A DNA stretch of 64,000 bases from UBA940 sp045613745 (GCA_045613745.1 JAZLBP010000009.1:109098-173097); one strand, 5' to 3'. Counted from the first letter of the stretch, positions 37,160 through 46,018 are shown. The notes: generated by a model not told the origin, from the letters alone. Numbers and translations: made by a program.

Positions 37160-38476
37160 TTACAAAATGAAGCGGCGGATGTCGTTGCCGAAGGCGAAAA
37201 TCATCAGCGCAACAAGCAGAATCATACCCACGATTTGGGCATACTCCAAAACCTTGTCGCTCGGCTTGCGGCCCGTAATCATCTCCCACAGTACGAACAC
37301 AATGTGACCACCATCAAGACCCGGAACGGGCAGGATGTTCATCACAGCAAACACCACACTCAGCAGTGCCGCGATGCGCCAAAACGAGAACCAATCCCAC
37401 TCGTTGGGGAAGATGCTACCGATAGCGATGAAGCTACCCAGCGATTTATAGGCCTCGGTTTTGGGTTTGAACATAAGTTCGATTTGGCTCCAATACGAAG
37501 CAATCTCCTCGCCTGTGCGGCGGAAACCTACGGGGATAGATTGCAGCAGCGAGTACTCGCGCACCTGTACGGGGATAAACTCGCTGAAAGGTTTTAAATA
37601 GACACCGATTGCGCCCTCGTCCGACACGGCTACGGTCAAGGTATCGCACACCTCGCCACGCACAACAGCAAGGCTTACCTCACCACCTTTGGCCTCGGCA
37701 ATACGTGCGCGGATGTCGTCGGCAGCCACCAGCGACTCGCCATTGACAGCAGTCACGCGGTCGCCCGCTTGGAGTCCGGCCAGAGCCGCACCACCATCCT
37801 CGGCAACTTGTGCAATCTCAAAGGGCATACGAGGCATCATAAAGTCGGCCGAATTGAGCATTTTGGGAGTATAGTCGGCGCGGATGAACACATCAACAGT
37901 GTCGCTACCACGCAGCACTTGCACCTTCTTAACCTGCTCGATAACCATAGTGCTATAAATCTTGGCAAAGTCATCAACCTCTTGTCCGTCAAGAGTCAGG
38001 ATGCGGTCGCCATCCTCGAAACCGATTTCGTGAGCCAGCTCATTGAACGAGTAACCCCACTGCATATCTTTGTTGTCGAAATAGCGTTCGCCCCAAGCAT
38101 AGCTCATACCTATATAAATAAGACACGCAAGGATGACGTTCATCATCACACCGCCCGCCATAATCAGCAGTCGTTGCCACGCGGGTTTGGAGCGAAGTTC
38201 CCACGGTTGGGGCTCCGAGGCGAGTTGATCCTTGCCTTTGGTTTCGTCAATCATTCCCGACAGCGACACATAGCCACCCAGCGGCAACCAGCCCATACCA
38301 TACTCGGTCTCGCCACGACGGAAGCTGAACAACTTGAAGCCGGGGTCGAAGAACAAGAAGAACTTCTCGACTCTGACCTTGAAGAGTTTTGCAAACATAA
38401 AGTGTCCTAACTCGTGCACCATCACAAGCAGTGAAAGGCACACCACGAGTTGGGCAATTTTGATAAGTATATCCAT
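37160..38476 (-). CDS. rseP: Site-2 membrane metalloprotease RseP
   Basis: Intramembrane zinc protease acting in regulated proteolysis (anti-sigma factors, signal-peptide remnants). The 438-residue protein has the N-terminal zinc motif 'VMVHELGHFMFAK' (H21, E22, H25), 'GWLPLGGYVSL' (about 64-74), two PDZ-like regions (about 140-190 and 205-275, e.g. 'GLQAGDRVTAVNGES') and the C-terminal 'PVPGLDGGHIVF' third-ligand region (about 385). It is downstream of dxr on the same strand with a 20-bp gap, the common dxr-rseP arrangement. Confidence 0.95.
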   Translation of the reverse strand: MDILIKIAQLVVCLSLLVMVHELGHFMFAKLFKVRVEKFFLFFDPGFKLFSFRRGETEYGMGWLPLGGYVSLSGMIDETKGKDQLASEPQPWELRSKPAWQRLLIMAGGVMMNVILACLIYIGMSYAWGERYFDNKDMQWGYSFNELAHEIGFEDGDRILTLDGQEVDDFAKIYSTMVIEQVKKVQVLRGSDTVDVFIRADYTPKMLNSADFMMPRMPFEIAQVAEDGGAALAGLQAGDRVTAVNGESLVAADDIRARIAEAKGGEVSLAVVRGEVCDTLTVAVSDEGAIGVYLKPFSEFIPVQVREYSLLQSIPVGFRRTGEEIASYWSQIELMFKPKTEAYKSLGSFIAIGSIFPNEWDWFSFWRIAALLSVVFAVMNILPVPGLDGGHIVFVLWEMITGRKPSDKVLEYAQIVGMILLVALMIFAFGNDIRRFIL

Positions 38477-38496
38477 TTCTTTATAAAAGTGTGTTG

Positions 38497-39651
38497 TTAA
38501 TATTTCTGAATGAATGTTTCGGCCACGCGGCGCGCCTCACGATTAACCTCGGCGTAGTCGTCGAGTGAGGGTCGGCTAATGAGCGGCATTGTGTCGAATG
38601 TGTGGGCTATAGTTTTGTAAATGTCGGTATAGCCGATTTTGCGGCCCAGGAAAGCCGCCACAGCCACCTCGTTTGCGGCGTTAAAAATACAACCCGCAGT
38701 GCCACCCTCGCGCAAGCAGTGGTATGCCATATCCAGCGCGGGATACTTCACGCGGTCCACAGCGCGGAACGTAAGGTTGGGGTTAGCCAAAAAGTCAAAC
38801 GACGGAGCCTCCAACGCCAAGCGCGCAGGGAAGCTCAGTGCATATTGAATCGGGATGCGCATATCGGGTGTTCCGAGCTGGGCCTTGATTGCGCCATCGG
38901 CAAACTCCACCATCGAGTGGACTACCGATTGCGGGTGAATCAACACATCAATCTGCTCGGGACGCAGGTTAAACAGCCATCGCGCCTCAATCACCTCGAA
39001 AGCCTTGTTGACCAAGGTTGAAGAGTCGATGGTAATCTTGGCACCCATATTCCAATTGGGGTGTTTGAGCGCCTGCTCAACGGTTACGTTTGCAAGCTCC
39101 TCGGCAGGAGTATCGCGGAACGAGCCGCCCGAAGCAGTAACTATAATCTTGCGAACGGGTGAGTGTTCGCCAACCAAGCATTGGAAAATCGCCGAGTGCT
39201 CGGAGTCGATAGGCACAAGTGCACTGCCCTCGGTGCCAACCAATCCCATCACAATATCGCCCGCCACCACAAGGCTCTCCTTGTTGGCCAGAGCGAGTTT
39301 TTTGCCTGCACGCAGAGCCGCAACCGACGGGTGCAGACCTGCATAGCCCACCAGCGCATTGACAACAACATCGACATTGGAACCTGCGGCAACCTGCGCC
39401 ACAGCATCGGCTCCTGCATACACCTTGATGTCGGTGTCGGCAAGCGCCTCGGAGAGTGCAGCATAGTGCGCAGTGTCGGCAATCACAACGCTGTCGGGCA
39501 GGAATTTACGAGCCTGCTCCGCCAAGGTCTGCCAACGGCTGTGGGCCGTCAGTGTGATAATCTCAAACAGGTCGGGGTGTTGCTCCACCACTTCGAGTGT
39601 CTGGCAACCAATCGAACCTGTCGAGCCGAGTAGTGCGATGCGTTGTTTCAT
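38497..39651 (-). CDS. dxr: 1-deoxy-D-xylulose 5-phosphate reductoisomerase
   Basis: Second (committed) MEP-pathway step, forming 2-C-methyl-erythritol 4-phosphate with NADPH. The 384-residue protein has 'LLGSTGSIGCQTLE' (about 7-20) for NADPH, 'ALANKESLVVAG' (about 125-136), 'IDSEHSAIFQCL' (about 148-159) and 'ASGGSFRDTP' (about 173). Length is normal. It is located between the LytM-like gene and rseP, all minus strand. Confidence 0.97.
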   Translation of the reverse strand: MKQRIALLGSTGSIGCQTLEVVEQHPDLFEIITLTAHSRWQTLAEQARKFLPDSVVIADTAHYAALSEALADTDIKVYAGADAVAQVAAGSNVDVVVNALVGYAGLHPSVAALRAGKKLALANKESLVVAGDIVMGLVGTEGSALVPIDSEHSAIFQCLVGEHSPVRKIIVTASGGSFRDTPAEELANVTVEQALKHPNWNMGAKITIDSSTLVNKAFEVIEARWLFNLRPEQIDVLIHPQSVVHSMVEFADGAIKAQLGTPDMRIPIQYALSFPARLALEAPSFDFLANPNLTFRAVDRVKYPALDMAYHCLREGGTAGCIFNAANEVAVAAFLGRKIGYTDIYKTIAHTFDTMPLISRPSLDDYAEVNREARRVAETFIQKY

Positions 39652-39667
39652 AGGAATGATGAAATGC

Positions 39668-40552
39668 TTAAAAAACTATATATCCTTCGGGGTCGATGGG
39701 GGCACCCTTGTACCACAACTCCAACTCAACCTCCGAGGGTGTTGCCTCCGACGATTTGTCGGCATCGGCCTCGCCTGCGGTGGCAATAACCTCGCCCGCG
39801 CGAACGTGCGCACCGACACCCTTTTGCAGAGTGGTATTGCCTTTGTATGTCGAAAGCAGATTGTCGGAGTGTTGGATGGTGACAACATATCCGTCGTCGG
39901 GCGACCAATAGCCCGCAACGATAGTGCCGTCCTTAACCGCCGAAACGGTTGCCGAAGCCTCAACGCGCAGACGCACACCAAAGGCCTCGTTCTTGGGGTC
40001 GAAACGTCGGGTTATCACACCCTGAACAGGGGCCAGCATATCGAGTTGTGCGCGGGTGCTTTTGCGTGCCGCTGCCGCCGCTGCAATGCTATACTCGCCC
40101 GTACCCTCGATTTGTGCACGAAGAGCCGAGTCGGCCGCCGAGGTGGGGATAAGTTCCTTGCTTTTGATATCGATGCTGTCGCCCACCATCTCGACATTGC
40201 GAACGATGGGGGTTTTGCCGTCAACAATCAGCGAAATATTGTCGCTATACACCAGCAGGTTGTTCATCTCGCGCTCCATCGAATCGAGTCGCACGATATT
40301 GTCAATAAGAAGGTTGCGTGATTTTTCGCCGGGGGTGCCGGGAATCATATCCAGGATGGGGGTATAGGCAACAATGCCGATGGCTGCGAACATCATCAGG
40401 GCAATCAGTGCGACCATACCCAGCAGCACCTGCCACGGGCGCACAACCACAAACCAAGCTTCGGAGGTGTTGTCGGCAGAGTCGATACTAATCTGGTGGC
40501 GTCCTGCAAACCAGCCCCAGAATTTTGCAAATATGTTTTTATTTTGTGTCAT
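39668..40552 (-). CDS. Membrane-anchored LytM/M23-like protein with degenerate catalytic motifs
   Basis: A 294-residue protein with a short cytoplasmic N-terminus, one membrane helix (about 40-65), a coiled-coil-like stretch after 'YTPILDMIPG' (about 65-125) and a C-terminal LytM-like beta domain (about 180-294; 'GTIVAGYWSPDDGYVVTIQHS', split). The Zn-ligand motif H-x3-D is replaced by 'GVRLRVE' and the usual H-x-H by 'ELELW'; only one His (IQHSD) is kept. It is therefore probably a non-enzymatic activator or structural protein, as in EnvC-type LytM factors. The start at 40552 is the only Met before the helix; the frame beyond it is antisense to the next gene. Confidence 0.82.
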   Translation of the reverse strand: MTQNKNIFAKFWGWFAGRHQISIDSADNTSEAWFVVVRPWQVLLGMVALIALMMFAAIGIVAYTPILDMIPGTPGEKSRNLLIDNIVRLDSMEREMNNLLVYSDNISLIVDGKTPIVRNVEMVGDSIDIKSKELIPTSAADSALRAQIEGTGEYSIAAAAAARKSTRAQLDMLAPVQGVITRRFDPKNEAFGVRLRVEASATVSAVKDGTIVAGYWSPDDGYVVTIQHSDNLLSTYKGNTTLQKGVGAHVRAGEVIATAGEADADKSSEATPSEVELELWYKGAPIDPEGYIVF

Positions 40553-40560
40553 AATCTCCA

Positions 40561-40592
40561 CAAAGATACGAATTTCGTTGTGATTTACCAAA
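40561..40592 (-). promoter_or_regulatory. Promoter of the LytM-like gene, near-leaderless
   Basis: On the minus strand: -33 TTTG (40592-40589), 20-nt spacer, -7 TATCTTTG (40568-40561), all consensus. The start codon is at 40552, only 8 nt after the -7 element, so the mRNA leader should be just a few nucleotides long. Confidence 0.75.
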
Positions 40593-40631
40593 AGTTTAAG
40601 TCTGGGACGGCGGGAAACTCGAAAAAAGTAA

Positions 40632-40639
40632 TATCTTTG
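40632..40639 (+). promoter_or_regulatory. -7 element of the nucleotidyltransferase-galM operon
   Basis: TATCTTTG, perfect TAnnTTTG, 45 nt upstream of the ATG at 40685 and followed by an AT-rich leader. The -33 region is not consensus. Confidence 0.55.
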
Positions 40640-40684
40640 CACTATCGAAGACGAATTTATAACGAATATTAAATACAAATTATT

Positions 40685-41593
40685 ATGAAACCTACACTTC
40701 TCGTTTTGGCTGCCGGTATGGGTAGCCGCTATGGTTCTCTCAAACAAATGGACGGTATCGGTCCCGGTGGCGAGGCGATCATCGACTACTCGATTTATGA
40801 CGCAATCCGCGCAGGATTCGGCAAAGTGGTATTTGTAATCCGCCACGCTTTCGAGAAAGATTTCCGCGAGGTATTCACCCCCGAGCGCTTTGGTGGCAAA
40901 ATCGAGGTTGACTTCGTATTCCAAGAGCTGGACAAACTGCCCGAGGGATTCACCGTTCCCGAAGGTCGTGAGAAACCCTGGGGTACCAACCACGCTGTGC
41001 TGATGGCAAAAGATGCTATCGACACTCCCTTTGCAGTTATCAACGCTGACGACTTCTACGGCAAGGATTCGTACCAACAGCTCGCTAACTACCTCCGTTC
41101 GCTGGAGGGCCAAACCAACAGCTACTGTATGGTAGGCTTCCAAATCCAAAACACCCTGTCGGAGAATGGTAGCGTATCGCGTGGCGAGTGCGGTGTTGAT
41201 GCCGAGGGTAACCTCACCTCGATGGTTGAGCGTACCGCAATCGAGCGCATCGACGGCCAAATCCAATACACCGACGAGAACGGCAAGGTGTGCGTAATGG
41301 CACCCGAGGCTCCTGTGTCGATGAATATGTTCGGCTTTACTCCCGACTACTTCGCACACTCGGAGGAGTACTTCAAGACCTTCCTTTCGGAGAATATGGC
41401 AAACCTCAAATCGGAGTTCTACATCCCCACTATGGTGAACAAACTCATCGGTGACGGCACTGCCAAACTGAAAGTTCTTACCACCTCGTCGCAATGGTTC
41501 GGTGTGACCTACAAAGCTGACCGTCCTGCGGTTGTTGAGCGTCTGCAAGCCCTCATCGCTGCTGGCGAATATCCCGAGTACCTGTGGAAATAG
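40685..41593 (+). CDS. Sugar-phosphate nucleotidyltransferase family protein
   Basis: A 302-residue protein with the GT-A nucleotidyltransferase start 'LAAGMGSRYGSLKQM' (about 8-22; G-x-G-x-R-x-G and Lys), 'NADDFYGKDSY' (metal Asp pair, about 120-130), 'GTNHAVLMA' (about 101-109) and 'MNMFGFTPDYF' (about 219). It resembles UTP- or NTP-hexose-1-phosphate transferases of Bacteroidota, but the nucleotide and sugar are uncertain. Its end overlaps galM by 10 bp, which suggests hexose salvage (for example of galactose). Codon use seems biased to highly expressed codons (many GGT and CGT). Confidence 0.85.
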   Translation: MKPTLLVLAAGMGSRYGSLKQMDGIGPGGEAIIDYSIYDAIRAGFGKVVFVIRHAFEKDFREVFTPERFGGKIEVDFVFQELDKLPEGFTVPEGREKPWGTNHAVLMAKDAIDTPFAVINADDFYGKDSYQQLANYLRSLEGQTNSYCMVGFQIQNTLSENGSVSRGECGVDAEGNLTSMVERTAIERIDGQIQYTDENGKVCVMAPEAPVSMNMFGFTPDYFAHSEEYFKTFLSENMANLKSEFYIPTMVNKLIGDGTAKLKVLTTSSQWFGVTYKADRPAVVERLQALIAAGEYPEYLWK

Positions 41594-42633
41594 AACAATA
41601 TATCTGGGGAATGACCGCCGAGGGACAGGCAGTGTTGGTCTATAAACTGACCAATGCGCGCGGTGCCTCGGTGGAACTTTGCAACATCGGCGCCTCGGTG
41701 CGCTCGATTGTTGTACCCGACCGCGACGGCAATATGGCCGACGTTGCGCTGGGCTACAAAGAGTGGCAAAGCTACATCGACGACCCTGCCGCTATGGGCA
41801 AAAGCGTCGGTCGATATGCCAACCGCATTGCAGGCGGACGTTTCGAGCTGAACGGCGCGGAGTATCTACTTGCACGCAACAACGGACCTAACCACCTGCA
41901 CGGCGGAGTCGATGGCTTTGCACGCAGAGTGTGGGATAGTTCGGTCGAGGGCGACTTTGTGGTTTTCACTCTCACAAGCGAGGATGGCGACCAGGGCTAC
42001 CCCGGCGAGCTGACCGTTCAGGCGGAGTACTATTGGAGCGACGACTGCGAGTTGGAGATTACCTACCGCGCGGTGTCGAATGCCGATACTATCGTAAACC
42101 TGACCAACCATATGTATCTCAACTTGGCGGGCGAGGCAAGCGGATCGGTGCTTGACCACCACTTGCAACTCGACTGCTCGAAGTTCCTGCCCAACGACGC
42201 AGTACAGATTCCTACGGGCGAAGCCCACGAGGTTGAGGGTACACCGATGGATTTCCGAGTGGCAAAGAGATTTGCCGAGGGTATCAATTCGGACTTCAAC
42301 TTTATGCAACAAGTCCGAGGTTACGACCACTGCTGGGTAGTTGACGGCTGGAAGAAGAATATTCTTGGCCGCGTGGGTTGTTTGAGCTGCGAGGCAAGCG
42401 GCCGCAAGGTCGAGGTACTGTCGTCGCAACCCGGAGTACAGGTCTATACGGGTAATTGGCTGCAAGGTACACCCACAACCAAGAGTGGCGGTCGCTACCG
42501 CGACCACGATGGCGTGGCAATCGAGTGTCAGGCGTGGCCCGACTCGCCCAACAAGCCGCAATTCCCCTCGGTGGAGTTGAAGGCGGGCGAACGATATGTG
42601 CAGAAGATTGTTTACAGATTCGACACCTTGTAG
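41584..42633 (+). CDS. galM: Aldose 1-epimerase (mutarotase)
   Basis: Interconverts alpha and beta anomers of aldohexoses such as galactose. The 349-residue protein has 'GKSVGRYANRIAGGRFEL' (about 77-94), 'NNGPNHLHGG' with a catalytic His (about 99-108), 'NLTNHMYLNL' with the second His (about 168-177), and 'GVAIECQAWPDSPN' containing the general-base Glu (about 309-322). It is translationally coupled to the nucleotidyltransferase. Its last 22 bp overlap the converging HsdR-N-like gene. Confidence 0.94.
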   Translation: MEIEQYIWGMTAEGQAVLVYKLTNARGASVELCNIGASVRSIVVPDRDGNMADVALGYKEWQSYIDDPAAMGKSVGRYANRIAGGRFELNGAEYLLARNNGPNHLHGGVDGFARRVWDSSVEGDFVVFTLTSEDGDQGYPGELTVQAEYYWSDDCELEITYRAVSNADTIVNLTNHMYLNLAGEASGSVLDHHLQLDCSKFLPNDAVQIPTGEAHEVEGTPMDFRVAKRFAEGINSDFNFMQQVRGYDHCWVVDGWKKNILGRVGCLSCEASGRKVEVLSSQPGVQVYTGNWLQGTPTTKSGGRYRDHDGVAIECQAWPDSPNKPQFPSVELKAGERYVQKIVYRFDTL

Positions 42634-43079
42634 CGGTCGAAAAGTTCGGCGGGGGTGATTTCGCGATAATGTCCATCGCAACACTCATATGCCAGGTGCT
42701 CTATACCGTTGGTCAGAAGAAGTGCCTGTGCGCCGAGAATATAGTTATAGCGGACGGCTTGGTCAAGTACCGAGCCGTCTGTTATTTTTACGTCGGGGGC
42801 CTTGCACTCACACACCACAACCGCCTTGCCGTCAGCGCCATACGCAACCACATCGGCACGCTGATTGACACCATGCATATCCACCGCCACCTCTTGCGAA
42901 AGGTGTCCTGCATCGTAGCCCATAAGGCCGAAAAGTCCCACCGCGTGACGACGCACCCACTCCTCGGGAGTGAGTACCAACCACACCCCGCGCAGGTCGT
43001 CCCAGATGTGCGGAACGCCCTCAATTCGACGCATACGCGCCTTGATGGGTGGAAGATTGAGTTTCGGGGTGAGATTCAT
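42612..43079 (-). CDS. Stand-alone HsdR N-terminal (PD-(D/E)XK nuclease-like) domain protein
   Basis: A 155-residue protein whose core 'QRADVVAYGADGKAVVVCECKAP' (split; about 73-95) has the D-x(n)-E-x-K arrangement of PD-(D/E)XK nucleases, as in the N-terminal domain of type I restriction HsdR. It is preceded by 'EEWVRRHAVGLFGLMGY'. No helicase, methylase or specificity subunit is nearby, so it is not a restriction system by itself. Stand-alone copies seem to occur in Bacteroidota (general knowledge); their role is unknown. It converges with galM, overlapping it by 22 bp. Confidence 0.8.
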   Translation of the reverse strand: MNLTPKLNLPPIKARMRRIEGVPHIWDDLRGVWLVLTPEEWVRRHAVGLFGLMGYDAGHLSQEVAVDMHGVNQRADVVAYGADGKAVVVCECKAPDVKITDGSVLDQAVRYNYILGAQALLLTNGIEHLAYECCDGHYREITPAELFDRYKVSNL

Positions 43080-43103
43080 AATAAGATTTTAGCGAAAAAA
43101 GTT

Positions 43104-43111
43104 TATCTTTG
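43104..43111 (+). promoter_or_regulatory. -7 element for the GH2-like/CapA genes
   Basis: TATCTTTG, perfect TAnnTTTG, 50 nt upstream of the ATG at 43162. It is followed by a short GC-rich imperfect hairpin (GTGGCGGG...CGCCCCAC, 43111-43128) in the leader. The -33 region is unclear. Confidence 0.5.
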
Positions 43112-43161
43112 TGGCGGGTTCGCCCCACAAAAGTAAAATATTTCCCCAAAAAAGAGAAACG

Positions 43162-44865
43162 ATGACCAGAAAACTATATACTTTGGCACTATTTGTTGTG
43201 TGCGCCCTGTCGGCAGCGGCACAACAATGGAACAATTCGGCCGACAGCACTTCGCTGGGCGCAGAGCCTTCGCGCGGCGATGTGGTGAGCTACGCCTCGG
43301 CCGATGACGCCGTACGCAAGAGCTACGGCAAGTCGCAATATCTTGTTCCGTTGGAGGAGTTCGAGCAAACACGCACCGACTACGGAATGAGCTACAAGAC
43401 CACATTCAAAGTTCCCTTTGCGTGGCTCGACCGCCAGCTCTTTCTGCACGTCGGCAAGGTATCAGCAGCCTATGAGGTGTGGGTCAATGGTCGTCGCGTA
43501 GGATACACCCAGACCGCAAGCACACCTGCGGAGTGGGATTTGAGCCGCTACTCGGCAGAGGACGACAACACACTTGAAATCCGCGTGGTGGATAGCTACT
43601 CGGCCCAAGCATTGGAGAGCAGTCGCACCACACGCGAGGCTGTTTTGCAGGGCGATGTCTATCTACTAGCGCAACCCAAAGTGCGTGTACGCGACGTGTC
43701 GGTAGCTACCGCAATGAGCGGCACCGATGGTCTGCTGTCGCTGGGAGTGATTCTCAAAAGCCACCTGCTCAACGACAAGGAGTACAAGGTGTGGTATGAA
43801 CTCATCTCGCCGCGTGGCGAGGTTGTGGCATCCGACTACCGCACTGCAACCCTCGGAATGAGGGGCGAGGATACCGTAACCTTCTTCCGCCGTATGCCCG
43901 AGATTATGACTTGGAGCCACGAGCAACCCTGTCTTTATACACTGGTCGTAAAGACCCAGCACGAAGGTCGTTTCAAGGAGTATGTGTCGTTCAATATCGG
44001 TTTCCGCACCATTGCTGTGGATGCCGACCACGTTGTGACACTCAACGGCGCTCCACTGCGAATTGTCAGCAAGGATTACGCTCCGAGCAGCGACATCAAC
44101 CAAGTGGCAGCCGAGATTGCCACAATGCGCAACGAGGGCATTACAATGCTCAACGTAATTGGCGCGCCCCAAAGCCGCAGTTTCTATGACGTGTGTGACA
44201 GCCTCGGAATGTATGTGTGTGCCTCGGTGGACATCGACACCCACACCAGCAGCGACAGCCGAGCACTTGGAGGCAACCCCGCCAACGACCCGACAATGTG
44301 GCCCCATTATCGCGAGCGCACATTGGCGCTGTATCACTCAACCAAGAACTATCCCTGTGTGATTATGTACTCACTGGCAGCCAACCCCGCCAACGGCTAC
44401 AACCTCTACGAGAGTTATCGCATGCTGAAATCGTTGGAGAAAGACCGCCCCGTGGTGTTGCACGGCAGCAACGAGTGGAACAACGACAGCCTGAATATGA
44501 ATCGTATGGCCTCGCTGCGCCGCACCAACCTCGATAGTTGGGTTGCGCTAATGTGCGAGGATGCAGCGAAGGGCAAGATTAAAATTGCCAACACCCGTCA
44601 CTACACACCGCTTCTCGGTCAGTTGCACTACACCGTAAAGGTCGGTCGCAAGACCATATCGTCGGGCGCTGTCCCCGTACGAGTTTTGCCCCAAGGCGAC
44701 ACCGAGGTGGCAATCCCCCTGAAAGGCGTTCCGAGCGGCAAGGCTTTCAGCATCGAGGTGGAGGTGGTGCGACTTGCCGTCATCAACAAATATGAGGTAG
44801 GTGCCGACCACTCGCAAGCAGGCAACGAGAGCCTTGCAAGCAAAACATTCGACGGAGTGCTTTAA
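43162..44865 (+). CDS. GH2-like exported protein lacking the usual acid/base motif (probable pseudo-enzyme)
   Basis: A 567-residue protein with a signal peptide (about 1-20, A-A-A-Q). Three GH2-like parts are visible: a sugar-binding jelly roll (about 60-180; 'YKTTFKVPFAW', 'AYEVWVNGRRVGYTQ', 'STPAEWDLS'), an Ig-like domain (about 185-300) and a shortened TIM-barrel-like part (about 305-450). At the place of the GH2 motif (I-M-W-S-L-G-N-E) it has 'CVIMYSLAANPANGYN', so the acid/base Glu is absent. No C-terminal nucleophile motif is seen either; the C-terminus is a beta-rich 'GQLHYTVKVGRKTISSG' region. It ends 22 bp before capA. Probably carbohydrate-binding rather than hydrolytic. Confidence 0.75.
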   Translation: MTRKLYTLALFVVCALSAAAQQWNNSADSTSLGAEPSRGDVVSYASADDAVRKSYGKSQYLVPLEEFEQTRTDYGMSYKTTFKVPFAWLDRQLFLHVGKVSAAYEVWVNGRRVGYTQTASTPAEWDLSRYSAEDDNTLEIRVVDSYSAQALESSRTTREAVLQGDVYLLAQPKVRVRDVSVATAMSGTDGLLSLGVILKSHLLNDKEYKVWYELISPRGEVVASDYRTATLGMRGEDTVTFFRRMPEIMTWSHEQPCLYTLVVKTQHEGRFKEYVSFNIGFRTIAVDADHVVTLNGAPLRIVSKDYAPSSDINQVAAEIATMRNEGITMLNVIGAPQSRSFYDVCDSLGMYVCASVDIDTHTSSDSRALGGNPANDPTMWPHYRERTLALYHSTKNYPCVIMYSLAANPANGYNLYESYRMLKSLEKDRPVVLHGSNEWNNDSLNMNRMASLRRTNLDSWVALMCEDAAKGKIKIANTRHYTPLLGQLHYTVKVGRKTISSGAVPVRVLPQGDTEVAIPLKGVPSGKAFSIEVEVVRLAVINKYEVGADHSQAGNESLASKTFDGVL

Positions 44866-44887
44866 TCCAAGTAACGGGCAAGGAAGT

Positions 44888-46018
44888 ATGAGAGTCTGTG
44901 TTGTGGCAATGATGTGTGCATTGATGTGGTGTGTGTCGTGTGACCGCGCCCCACAAGCGCAGCGCCCCACCCCTGCCCCAACCTCGGCTCCACAAGTGCG
45001 CACTGCAACCATCCGCATCGTGGGTGATGTGATGCAACACGCGCCCCAAATCGAGGCCGCACTCACCACCACGGGTTACGATTATGCGCCCTGCTTTGAA
45101 GGTGTAAAGGAGTGGCTGGCGGCAGCCGACCTTACCATTGCCAATCTCGAAACCACGCTTCGTACCGAAGGCCCTTATAGTGGCTATCCGCGTTTTGCTG
45201 CTCCTGCCGCACTGGCCACAGCTTTGGCCGACGCCGGTGTGGATGTAGCTCTGCTTGCCAACAACCACATTTGTGACCGAGGAGGCGATGGCGTGCGACG
45301 TACGGTTGCTGTGCTCGACTCGGTGGGTATTGCCCATACGGGAGCCTATGCCGACCTGCCCGACTACGCCCGCAACAATCCGCTTATGGTGACGGCAGGT
45401 GATTTCCGCATCGCAATTATGAACTACACCTACGGCACGAACGGACTGCCCATCGGCCGTGGCACTTATGTAAACCTGCTCGACACAGTACGCATTGCTG
45501 CCGATATGGAGCGTGCACGAACTGCCGACATCCGAGTGGTGTGCGTGCACTGGGGCGAGGAGTATCACCCACGACCCTCGAAGGCGCAACGCGAAATGGC
45601 CGACTGGCTCTATCGCCACGGCGCAACGGTAGTGATTGGAGGTCACCCGCACGTTGTGCAACCCGTCGAGGTGTTGGCCGACCGCAAGGGACGAACTCGC
45701 GGCGTGACGTTCTACTCGCTGGGCAACTACGTATCGAACCAGACTATGCAGGGCACCGACGGAGGAATGGTGGCAACGCTCCATTTCCGCCACGAGGAGG
45801 GCGACCTGCTCAAAATATCGGCCGACTGGGATTTTGTGTGGACGCACCGAGGTTGGTCTAATGGCCGCCGAACATACCGCGTATTGCCATTGAGCGAGGC
45901 GCAAACCGCCGTTAAAGACACCACCGCGTGGCGCGCGAGCCGTTTTGAGCGCAGTTGCCGAAGATTCCGCACCGCCGACACAGTGATTGTTGGGCGCGGG
46001 TTTGTGCGTTTGAATTAA
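44888..46018 (+). CDS. CapA-family (PGA_cap) putative lipoprotein
   Basis: A 376-residue protein starting at the ATG of 44888 (a purine-rich AGGAAG precedes it). Its hydrophobic signal ends W-C-V-S-C, a plausible though atypical lipobox (Cys18), followed by a Pro/Ala linker. The metallophosphatase-like CapA domain shows 'RIVGDVMQH' (about 44), 'ANLETTL' (about 85), 'ALLANNHICDRG' (about 119), 'VHWGEEY' (about 215) and 'GGHPHVVQ' (about 245), the usual metal-site motifs of the capsule protein CapA/PgsA family. No capBCD genes are near, so a poly-gamma-glutamate capsule is not implied. Confidence 0.88.
   Translation: MRVCVVAMMCALMWCVSCDRAPQAQRPTPAPTSAPQVRTATIRIVGDVMQHAPQIEAALTTTGYDYAPCFEGVKEWLAAADLTIANLETTLRTEGPYSGYPRFAAPAALATALADAGVDVALLANNHICDRGGDGVRRTVAVLDSVGIAHTGAYADLPDYARNNPLMVTAGDFRIAIMNYTYGTNGLPIGRGTYVNLLDTVRIAADMERARTADIRVVCVHWGEEYHPRPSKAQREMADWLYRHGATVVIGGHPHVVQPVEVLADRKGRTRGVTFYSLGNYVSNQTMQGTDGGMVATLHFRHEEGDLLKISADWDFVWTHRGWSNGRRTYRVLPLSEAQTAVKDTTAWRASRFERSCRRFRTADTVIVGRGFVRLN

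Noticed and set aside
44888..46018. Poly-gamma-glutamate capsule synthesis
   Set aside because: Only a CapA-domain protein is present; capB, capC and capD are absent, and CapA-domain lipoproteins occur without such capsules.
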